64,000 nt of DNA from Rhizodiscina lignyota (lineage: Eukaryota; Ascomycota; Dothideomycetes; Aulographales; Rhizodiscinaceae). Of this stretch, positions 55,655 to 64,000 are shown piece after piece. Location of the stretch: NCBI GenBank assembly GCA_010015805.1, contig ML978134.1:742049-806048 (forward strand), in the 5' to 3' direction. The notes beneath the pieces were generated by a model that was given only the letters and a program-made list of their open reading frames with translations, had not been told where the DNA came from and made no database searches. The position numbers and the translations under genes were made by a program. The stretch's first letter is position 1. The number at the start of each line of letters is the position of its first letter.

Positions 55655-57178
55655 ATGGCATCTCCCAGCCAAAGATGTTTTACTTCAATTATCAGAACGG
55701 CTACCAGACGCTCGACTCCTTCTAGAATCCATGGTCGGCGGCAGCACATACCTCGGGCTACGTTCGCAACGACGAGACGATTAGACGTAGTAAAGCCGTT
55801 CCTACTCGCGGACATCGGCGAAGGTATGCTCTCTTTCCGTTCCGTCCTGCTCAAATTCCGGCCCAACTGACGTCTGACCATAGGTATCACGGAATGCCAA
55901 ATTATCCAGTGGTTCGTGGCGCCCGGCGCCCGTGTCGAGCAATTCGATAAGATCTGCGAGGTGCAGTCCGATAAAGCGAGCGTAGAGATAACCAGCCGAT
56001 TCGATGGGATAATAAAGAAGTTGTATTACGAGAAGGATGATGTGGCGAAGGTGGGGAAGCCCTTGCTGGACATTGACATCCAGGGGGAGATTGGCCCAGA
56101 AGACGAAGCTGTTGTTGCTGGAGGTGAAGAGCAACCGCAGGAAAAGACGGACAAGAAGACGACTATTGAGGAGGTGCAAGTAAAGAGCGAGACCATCAGC
56201 AAACACGACGAGGGCAAGGCGACAATACAGGAACAAGATTCAAGTGCAGTTGGGCAGAGAGGGAAGGCTGCGACGCTGGCTACGCCTGCCGTACGACGGA
56301 TAACCAAAGAACTCAATGTCGAAATCACTGATGTCCAGGGCACGGGCAAAGACGGGAGAGTACTCAAAGAAGACGTCCAGAAGTTTGCATTAGCACGGCA
56401 AGAACAAGGGCAACCATCTGCTCAAGCAGCAGCAGCACCGATCCCACAAGCAATCGGCGAGGATAAAGTCATGTCACTAACAGCCGTGCAATCCGCCATG
56501 TTCAAAACTATGACCCGTTCGCTCTCCATACCGCACTTCCTCTACACCGATACTGTTGACTTTTCTTCACTTAATATCCTGCGGAAGAAGGCCAACGCGC
56601 GAACGACAGCTTCACAGCAACCGCAAGCAAAGCTCTCAGCTCTTCCGTTTATCATCAAAGCCGTATCCATCGCCCTCTCCGAACATCCGCACCTCAACGC
56701 ACACCTCGATACTTCCGATCCCTCCAAGCCGAAGATGAACCACAGAGCCTCCCACAACATTGGGATAGCAGTCGACTCCCCATCTGGACTCCTCGTACCG
56801 GTAATTCGTAACGTCCAATCTCACTCTATCGCTTCCATTGCTGCTGAAATCGTTCGTCTCTCCACGCTGGCACAGTCCGGTAAACTCGCACCAAAGGACT
56901 TTGAAGGCGCGACGTTCACGGTCTCGAACGTGGGCAGTATCGGCGGCGGGGTAGTAAGTCCAGTGATTGTCTCGCCACAGGTTGCAATCTTGGGAGTTGG
57001 GAGGGCGCGAGCTGTGCCAGCCTTTGGGGAAGCGGGCGAGGTTGTGCGGAGAGAAGAGTGTATATTCAGCTGGGCAGCGGATCACAGGGTTGTCGATGGG
57101 GCAGGAGTGGCCAGATGTGCGGACAGGGTGAGAGGGCTACTTGAGGGATTGGAAGAGATGCTTGTGAATATGAGATGA
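55655..57178 (+). CDS. Branched-chain 2-oxoacid dehydrogenase E2 (lipoamide acyltransferase)
   Basis: Mitochondrial core enzyme that moves the acyl group from E1 to CoA in leucine, isoleucine and valine breakdown. Exon 1 (55655-55823) and exon 2 (55884-57178), with a 60-nt phase-1 intron (GTATGC...CATAG), give 487 aa. Residues 1-45 are an Arg/Ser-rich presequence (MASPSQRCFTSIIRTATRR). The lipoyl domain spans about 45-120 (ADIGEGITECQI..., VQSDKASVEI) with lipoyl-Lys87. The peripheral-subunit-binding domain is at about 188-225 (LATPAVRRITKELNV). The catalytic domain ends in SWAADHRVVDGAG, with catalytic His457 and Asp461. One lipoyl domain and GEGI/WFVAPG favour branched-chain E2 over pyruvate or 2-oxoglutarate E2. 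The start is the first ATG giving a presequence. Confidence 0.93.
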
Positions 57179-57645
57179 AAGGGAAGGGAGAGAGGTTTGT
57201 CGTGACATTGAGACTAAGACTTCAGACTTCTAGTAGTTCAAATTATGTGAATAGCATAAGGAACTTTTGCTAATGCAAAAGAGTCTTATTCAAGCCTATG
57301 TAGAGGTCTATGAAGGCCTGGCCAGAGTATGCCATCTTCATCGGCGTAAGTGTCTTGGGACAGTAGAGTTTCCGCTACACCCCGCAGAGGTCAAAGTACA
57401 ATCTGATATCGTTTCTCTCCTAGCACTACCGTCGCTATGGGAGGCCGTAACCAGCAGCTTCTGCATGTTGTGGGCAAGGTAAGGTACATCAGCGGGAGGT
57501 ATTGTGCCGCCCCCGCAATGTACTTCGGGTGCGACTTCACTAGCTCAGTGCCCCAAGCATTGAATTATATTCCAAAGAGTCTTTGAGCATTTCTTTAATT
57601 CTTTGCCTCAATAGCCTTTACAACTTGATTCTTCAAGCAAAGAAG
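57179..57645. promoter_or_regulatory. E2 terminator and SDR promoter region
   Basis: 467 bases between two plus-strand genes; no further gene. The short frame at 57267-57482 has no family features. Confidence 0.4.
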
Positions 57646-58557
57646 ATGGGACGACTCGACGGGAAAGTAGCGTTGATTACGGGTAAGTCCAATGTTCGAC
57701 CCCAACGTAAACAATTACTGACAGCAGTTATGAAAGGTGGTGCGAGCGGGTTCGGAGCTGCCATGAGCGAGCGTTTCTCGCAAGAAGGCTGCAAGGTACT
57801 CATCGGTGACTTGAACGAATCGGCGGCGAAAGCGACGGCGGACAAGATCGGGAGCTCCAACATCAAAGTAAGGAAAATGGATGTTACTCAAGAGGCAGAC
57901 TGGAAGGCCGCAGTTGAGTCCTGCGTCAAAGACTTCGGCCGACTCGATATTGTTGTGAATAATGCTGGCTGGACTTATAAGAACAAGGTAAGATGCACCC
58001 CAAATAAGGAATCTGTCGCTAACAAACCCAAGCCGACGCTGGAAGTTACAGTAGAAGAGTATACCAAAACCTTTGATGCCAATGTCAAGAGTATATTCTT
58101 GTCAATCGGCGCCGTAGTGCCGCAATTGAAGAAGCAGGGCGGCGGAAGCATAATCAACATCTCCAGCGTCGGGGCAATGCGGCCGCGGCCAAACTTGATC
58201 TGGTACACCGCATCAAAGGGAGCAGTGTCTAACGTAAATCCAACGTCCCTGTTGCTCTTCTGAAGCGCTTAAACTGATGGTCCGCAGGCAACGCAAGGTC
58301 TAGCCGTCGAGTATGGCCCTGACAATATAAGAGTTAACGCAATATGCCCTGCGCTCTCGGGCACTGGGCTATTTGAACAATTCAGTGGGAAGTCCAATAC
58401 GGAGGAGAACTTGCACAAGGCGGCTGGTAACATTCCCTTGGGCCGGCTGACGAACCCAATGGATGTGGCGAATACTGCTTTGTTTCTCGCCTCTGATGAG
58501 GCACAGTATATTACTGGAGTGGATCTTCAGGTCGACGGGGGAAGAAATGTATTTTAG
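57646..58557 (+). CDS. Short-chain dehydrogenase/reductase (252 aa)
   Basis: Four exons (57646-57682, 57737-57987, 58033-58233, 58288-58557) with introns of 54, 45 and 54 nt give 252 aa, typical of classical SDRs. The cofactor motif TGGASGFG (residues 12-19) is formed across the first splice junction. NNAG follows, and the catalytic residues are Ser141 (NISSVG), Tyr154 and Lys158 (YTASKGA). The C-terminal VDGGRNVF is complete. An Asp at the end of the second strand (VLIGDLN) favours NAD(H) over NADP(H). The substrate is unknown. All three introns are multiples of three. It sits 470 bases behind the branched-chain E2 gene in the same direction. Confidence 0.92.
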
Positions 58558-59661
58558 AGGGTCAAACATGCTTCTTCCAGATTCAATTAAATTCGAGGGT
58601 TTCGACGTCGATTTTCGAGTTGCGGTACATAACTGGGATTGATCAAAAAAGCTTGACCTTCCATCCAATCAAAGGGGAATAGCACCGAAGGGTGCCGGAT
58701 GGGCCTTAATTTCACTTGCAGGATAAAATTGAAATGATCTCGGGTTAAATGTTTCATTAGGACAAGAAGACTCCCTTCGTGATGTGAAATTCAACGCTGA
58801 TATTGTTCCTGGCGCTGACTAAGGGCCAAACATCATACATGTACGACGAGCACTTCAATCGGAGATTTCCCTAGCATTTGTTTCCCGGCTAAGCACGCAA
58901 GCTGTCACTGGCGAGATTCTACTCGTCCCGATGTGGCTTTTGTCACTCCTCACTAACGCTATTGTCTCTGTTGCCGTGCTGTTTTTATCAGCACAGTGGA
59001 ATCGGGCCATAGTCCCGTGGTTGTGTCATGGGATCAGGCCCCGGAAGCTTCTGGCTGCCGTGGGCACGAAGGGCATCAACGAGCAGAGGCAGTGGGTATG
59101 ATTCAGTAGAAACGCTAGTGTTGGTCGCGAGAAGGATGAACCAGATGCTAGTGCAAAAAACAAGTGTGTGAGGAGGGTGAATTATTAATTTCGGTTCATT
59201 CTTCCTTCATGATCTATCGTAAGTATGACTTTACGTCTGCTATTCCGAGTTCCCTGAAATATCCGTACACGTGGTATATCTCGTCCAAAATCCTCGTGAT
59301 CTGTCCCATGACAATCGTATCCGCAATCCTCGCGGTATAAATCCCTAGCTCTGCCGCTGATGGAGCTTGGCTGTGAATGATTTTACGCAGAGGGAGCAGC
59401 TGGCTGTGGCAGCTAGCGGGACTCCTCCGCGTAGTCCGGTTCTGAAATCCTGCTGGGACGCAGGTAGCCTGAATTTCTTTAGAGACGCGTCTGCGTCTAT
59501 GTGCGTCATGTTGCAACCAGCCGACATGACGTGGAGGGGTAAAGTGAGAAGCAGGACGTTCATTGAAGAATCCATGCTGTCTCCCAGCCTAACTGAACAA
59601 GCCGAAGCAGCCTATCCAGACATGGAGAAAAGAGGTCACATACAGCAACCGGCTTGTGATC
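58558..59661. other. Intergenic region with an unresolved minus-strand coding-like fragment
   Basis: 1.1 kb. Apart from the fragment at 59214-59575 (separate entry) and a ~50-codon hydrophobic plus-strand frame near 58930-59100, nothing is seen. Confidence 0.35.
59214..59575 (-). pseudogene. Possible remnant of a protein-coding gene (two frames)
   Basis: Two overlapping minus-strand frames look coding in succession. The first (59575 onward) reads MNVLLLTLPLHVMSAGC and then GGVPLAATASCSL. The second, shifted, reads RKIIHSQAPSAAELGIYTAR and DEIYHVYGYFRELGIADVK to a stop at 59214. The second has a natural amphipathic helix pattern. Joining them needs a frameshift near 59400, since no proper intron is available. 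I cannot name the family. It could equally be chance. Confidence 0.25.
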
Positions 59662-60943
59662 CTATCGCTGCACCTGTTTCTTGGAACTCCGGATCTCGTG
59701 CCTGGATTTCATGAACCACTCGTGATCCGCTGGGCGAATTGGCTCGATTGGCTCAGGCTCCAGAATTGGATCTCTCGAGGATGTGCTCTTCAGTGATGCG
59801 TCGACAGGTTCGCAAGATTCCTGCGTCGTGACTTTACCCTTCCCTCCCGCGCGGGTTGATCCAGGTCGGGGGGCATCGCTTTCTGGGCCTATGACAACGA
59901 TTCCAGCAGTCTTGAACTCGTCAAAGAACCTCTGACATGCGGGGAAAATAGTCGCACCGATCGTAATCGTCGCCATTCCGATTTGCGCGCAGATCGAAGC
60001 GATCATGCCATAAGAGGCCTTCCAGGTGTAGTAGGTGTACACTACGTAAACAGGCCAGATGCTGAGTCGAAGTTAGTGTACTCTGATTACGGTCTGGCAG
60101 AGAGGACATACGCAATTTTTGGTAGAAAGGAGAATGTAACCACTCTTCCTCTTCCGGGAGCCACGCGAGAGACGACTTTCTTTGGTAGGAACCAGGTGAA
60201 TATGGTGAGATCAAAGATAGCGTTGGGAATCACGGCAATAAGCCAAAAGTACCACTGGATGAAGTTAGTAATGCCAAACATGTTGTGTACCCATTGAGGG
60301 ATCAGGTAGTACCCTGTTCGGACAGGTGTTGGGGCCATCGTCGCGGTATACGTCGCTCGGCGAGCAACTGTACGCAATTAAGAAGCCGGCTAAGACGGCC
60401 GCAAGGAGATTGTAGACGACGAAGAAGTTGACCAATTGCTGGTGTTCATTCGCGTGGCTAATGAGTCGGACGAGGAAGAATGCCGTGGCGAAATTGGCAC
60501 ACTGCCACATAATTATCACGACAACGCGCCCCGCGAACAGCAGCTGCTCATCCAGTCAGCACGTGTGCGCGAGCCAAGCAGAGAGTTGGTTGGGATGGAT
60601 GACGGACCTTTGAGATGCCTTCACTTGGCACTCCATCCTTGTGGACGGCAATATCAAGCAGGACAAAGTGAGCGGCATAGAGGAGCTGGGTGGAGCGGAA
60701 CGTCAGTGTCTTACGCGCCGGAATGGGCAGGAGAGCGGGAGCACACACATAGGCAGCAAATAAGAAGCGGTCGCTCCAAGGCAGTCTGGCGCCGAGTCGT
60801 GCCAGCTGCGGCACTCCAATGCTGTCGACGGATGAGCGCAGCCGAGCCTCAGTGGTCCAGCGGCGCCAGACGGCTACGACGTAGAAGAAGGTGACGACGC
60901 CGAAACAACCGCCGTTGAAGGTCGCAATCGCTCCAGAAGACAT
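59662..60943 (-). CDS. Uncharacterised multi-span membrane protein (370 aa)
   Basis: Four exons (60943-60608, 60546-60313, 60254-60112, 60061-59662) with introns of 61, 58 and 50 nt give 370 aa. The second intron has a textbook TTACTAAC branch and the third a GTATGT donor; the first has a weak GTCCGT donor. About six or seven hydrophobic helices are visible, including FGVVTFFYVVAV, QLVNFFVVYNLLAAVLAGF, WYFWLIAVIPNAIFDLTIF and TIGATIFPACQRFF. Between them are CPNRW (Cys-Pro before a Trp-rich helix) and a basic loop SRVAPGRGRVV, then a charged Pro/Glu-rich cytosolic tail. The Cys-x-x-x-W/N-x-x-D pattern recalls fungal rhodopsin-like or PTH11-like receptors, but I am not confident. The start is the ATG at 60943; the frame is open further upstream. 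Divergent from the permease gene. Confidence 0.65.
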
Positions 60944-61755
60944 GACAACATTCAGCCGGAGGAAGGGAGCAAATGTGGGGACGATGAGGATCGCGGAGAG
61001 AGGGCCATGGCCTCTACAATACAATATGTATTTGAAGGGGCCCGATACCGATGGAGTGGGAGAGGGAGAGGGAGCGAGCTGTGCCCTCGCTGCCCATGCA
61101 AAAGTCACGATTGACGAGGCGTCCGACTTTGTGACCGCTCAGGCCTCCTGGCTCCACACCCGCTTCCCCGACGGGCTAGCGACATGAAAAGGCATGGTGG
61201 CGCGCGCTTCGAATGCGCGGTCTGGCGGTGCCCGGCCGGCTTCTGGCTCCCGCCGTGCCGTTCCCTTAGCTGCCGCCCATATTGCCGCTGCGCGCTTCTG
61301 TTCTATCGAGTGCGATGGCTACCGGCGTGCAGAGCGGCCCTGCCCTAGAACGCGGTTATCACGCGCTGCCTGCCTGTGGCCCTGATTTCCACACTGCCCC
61401 TATGGAGGTGTGCTGGGGACTTGCCCTGATTTCCACCTACGCCCATGTCTCGCCCGCATAGGGCACGGACACGCATCGGCCCAGCAGTGCTGCACACGCT
61501 CCAGCTCCAAGTCGCCGGGAGCGAACGGTCGACATGGCTGCATCCAGTTCCCTCATCCTTCGCCAAATTGCAGACGGATCGCAAAAGCCGCCGCACACGT
61601 GATGAGCATGCATCAGACCTCCATCCAGATCTTTTCCAGGTGGCGGGGCATGCTGGCTATTTCGTTTGGCGAGGAGTGAGACGAACTTTTCTTTCTCTCG
61701 TCGACCTCAGTCGCACATCGTTCCTGAGACCTCGAGAGCATTGTCCACAGGCACA
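60944..61755. promoter_or_regulatory. Divergent region, membrane-protein gene and permease
   Basis: 812 bases between opposite starts. GC-rich (61040-61350), with short overlapping frames and no coding signature. Confidence 0.4.
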
Positions 61756-63642
61756 ATGCCTTCTTTCACGGCCCGTTGGGGCCTCAGTCGCCTCAATCCG
61801 GGCACTGTGAACGACAATGCTGATACGCAGCGCATGAGACTGCCCACGCAGCTCTCCGTGAGTGCCCCGGCCAGCAACCACCCGTTACACAGCATCGGGA
61901 CTGACCTGTTCACAGCGTGACTACAGCCTGTACTCCATGATCGGGTACATGGTCGTGATCGCTCTGACCTACCCATATGTTCTCGTGTACGTTCTGTCCA
62001 CCAGCTCCTGCTCACAATTAGCTCACAATCCGAATCAGATCTACGCCGCTTGGCCTTGCAAATGGCGGTACCGGCGGAGCGTTCTGGGTGTTTGTTGTGG
62101 TCTGCGTTGGCATGTTCTCCATGGCCGTATCAATGGCAGAAATGGTCTCCATGTTAGAACCCACCCCTCCCTTTCGTTACATTTTTGAATCCGCTCACTC
62201 TGCTGTAGCGAACCTTCTGCTGGTGGCCAATATCATTGGGTGACCAAATTTGCTCCTCATAAATACCACCGACCGCTGGGCTTCTTCGTTGGTATGTCTG
62301 CGAAACGCTTCCATCTTCTAGGCATTGCAGCTAATAGTTTATGTAATAGGCTGGATGAGCGCTTTGGGATGGCAGAGCATCATTCCCGGTGTCGCATACG
62401 TTGCTGCCACCAATATTCAAGCCCTAGCTGTCATCTGGCATCCGACCTACGTACCGACTGGTTGGGAGGCGGTTGGGATCACCATCTTCTTTTGCATCGC
62501 TGCGACCATCTTCAACATTTTCCTGCGTCCCAAGGTTCCATTCATCGAAGTCACCGTGCTTTTAGCGTATATTGTCATGTTCATCGTACTTATTGCAGTC
62601 TTCTTCGGGATAAACGCTCCTTCACATTTGGACGGCCACATCCTGGTAGACATTCAAGACAACTCGGACTGGGGATCTTTAGCTGGCGCCTGCTTCATCG
62701 GCCTCAGCGGTCCGGTTATCACGCTCATCGGCTCAGACTCGGGTGTCCATCTCGCAGAGGAAGTAAAAGACTCGTCGAAGACCACACCAACGGCTATGCT
62801 ATCTGTCCCGCTCATCAATTACTTCCTCGGTATCCTTACCCTAGCCGCCTTCCTCCTTCGGATCGACAATCTTGATGAGGTCCTCGATACTCCGACCTTG
62901 GTCCCATATATCCAGGTACTCTTGAACGTAGTACAGAGTCGTGCGGCAGTCACCGTCATCATCAGCTGGATGATCCTCTTCTTCGTCTTTGGTGCTTTCA
63001 ACTCCAACGTCACAACGTCACGCCAACTTTACGCATTGGCCCGTGAAGGAGGCTTTCCATTTCCCAAATTCGTTTCCCACGTATGTTCTACTCAGTTGCC
63101 GTATCTTGTCAATAGCTGACTCCCGCTCACAGGTATCACCACAAACCCGTGTGCCGATGAATGCAGCCATAATCACATGCCTGATCGGCATATTGATCAG
63201 CCTAATTGCCGGAGCCTCGTCGTTTGCTTTCCTAGTTATCCAGACGATAGGCAACTCTGGCCTACTCACCTCTTACATGATCACCATCGGATGCCGCCTC
63301 TATCATCGGAACTGCGTGTCACTGTACGGCACTCGAGATGATCCGCCTCCCTTTTTTCTCGGCAAGTTCTGGGGAAATGCCATCAACATCTTCGCCATCA
63401 TCTGCGCCTTTACGTTCTTTGTCATCGGCTTCTTCCCAGTAGCACCACACCCGACGAGCAGCACGTTCAATTGGAGCATAGTGTTCTACGTTGGCATAGG
63501 GCTACTTGCTGTACCCGTCTGGTTCTTCTCGGTCAGACACAATTTTGGTAGGATGGCGACTTCTGTGGCCAGTCCGCCATCTGAGCCAGTGGAAACCGAT
63601 ACAAAGGGCGATTTAAATCTCAACGTGTATTCGATACCCTAA
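61756..63642 (+). CDS. APC-family amino acid/choline-type permease (536 aa)
   Basis: Plasma-membrane transporter of the amino acid-polyamine-choline superfamily, in the fungal GABA/choline permease group. Six exons (61756-61857, 61916-61986, 62039-62152, 62209-62291, 62350-63080, 63133-63642) with introns of 52-58 nt give 536 aa. Landmarks are DYSLYSMIGYMVVIALTYP (TM1), GLANGGTGGAFWVFVVV (TM2), the loop MAEMVSIEPSAGGQYHWV, GWMSALGWQSIIPGVAYVA, SGVHLAEEVKDSSKTTP (the conserved H-x-x-E-E-V loop), SNVTTSRQLYALAREGG, and TSYMITIGCRLYHR. About 12 helices fit. The short, non-hydrophobic N-terminus and the acidic C-terminal tail are cytosolic. The assembled exon joins reproduce continuous family sequence, which supports the model. 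Exact substrate unknown. Confidence 0.9.
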
Positions 63643-64000
63643 ACGTTCAGTTCTCCAATGACTGATGTTGACGTAGCGCGCGACGATCTGACAAACGAAT
63701 TATGAAGATGAAGATTGCCACTCTCACTTAGCTGTATGTAGATAGACAATGTCGGAGGGAGCATATGAGCCCCGTCTCTCAGAACGGATACGTTCAGAAA
63801 GTTAATCAAACTTGTGCCTCCACCAATTGATGTATAGATCAACGTTGTGAGGTATATTCAACATCCGATGAGGAACAGTTCTACTCGATCCAACTCCGCT
63901 CTTCTCCATATGGCAATTGAGTCTCCAAAGGCCTCCGTCATGGGCCCGTACAACCTAGCAGGATTCTAGTATGTGCAAGTGAGGAGGTATCTTTCCCGAA
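63643..64000 (+). other. Region after the permease, to the window edge
   Basis: 358 bases; probable 3' untranslated sequence of the permease gene followed by unassigned DNA. Nothing else seen. Confidence 0.4.

Noticed and set aside
55441-55725. 94-codon plus-strand frame before the E2 gene
   Set aside because: Overlaps the E2 first exon in a different frame and shows no family features.
60255-60312. Continuous coding across this segment (IPQWVHNMFGITNFIQ)
   Set aside because: It has a GT donor, a TTACTAAC branch site and a CAG acceptor, and its removal joins the flanking exons in phase; treated as an intron.

Overview
The window looks like nuclear DNA of a filamentous ascomycete (Pezizomycotina), probably a Dothideomycete. 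The class is inferred. Genes are separated by 0.3-3.7 kb. Introns are mostly 43-84 nt, with GT donors, CTRAC/CTAAC-like branch sites and AG acceptors. The gene set includes fungal-specific families: HET proteins, a LysM/GH18 class C chitinase, a Zn2Cys6 regulator and an old yellow enzyme. A small inverted-repeat element carries transition-only differences like those left by repeat-induced point mutation (RIP). All gene models were spliced by hand from the sequence. I saw no tRNA, rRNA or CRISPR.

Left part (1-11 kb), mostly housekeeping. An uncharacterised single-exon gene (789-1988) is followed by 3.7 kb without a supportable gene. Next come a two-HMG-box, probably mitochondrial, DNA-packaging protein (minus strand) and, divergently, the splicing DEAD-box ATPase PRP5. 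A 130-bp-period tandem duplication lies just past PRP5.

11-14.6 kb is accessory. A coiled-coil gene with a very short intron is flanked by two diverged copies of a ~220-bp direct repeat. The second copy leads into a broken gene carrying the N-terminal domain of fungal STAND/ankyrin proteins, with a 9-G homopolymer frameshift.

15-23.3 kb is conserved again: a 2219-residue coiled-coil protein and SEC17 (alpha-SNAP), both on the minus strand.

23.8-48.4 kb is accessory. It holds a HET protein, a small secreted protein, a 518-bp MITE-like element, a 1303-residue LysM/GH18 chitinase, an old yellow enzyme, an FAD monooxygenase, a second HET protein with an acidic repeat N-terminus, another FAD monooxygenase, a Zn2Cys6 regulator, and a small membrane protein with a possible papain-like fold. 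The run of oxidoreductases plus regulator (34.6-46.8 kb, all minus strand) could be a small catabolic or secondary-metabolism cluster, although it has no backbone synthase. The secreted protein and the chitinase are divergent neighbours with the element between them.

48.4-64 kb: a 3-kb gene-poor stretch, a kelch-like single-span membrane protein, the E2 subunit of branched-chain 2-oxoacid dehydrogenase, a short-chain dehydrogenase, a multi-span membrane protein, and an APC-family amino acid/choline-type permease with six exons.

The strongest unexplained items are the broken STAND-type gene with its duplicated upstream region, the chitinase/secreted-protein pair split by a mobile element, and the frame-preserving, stop-free introns in the splicing factor PRP5.
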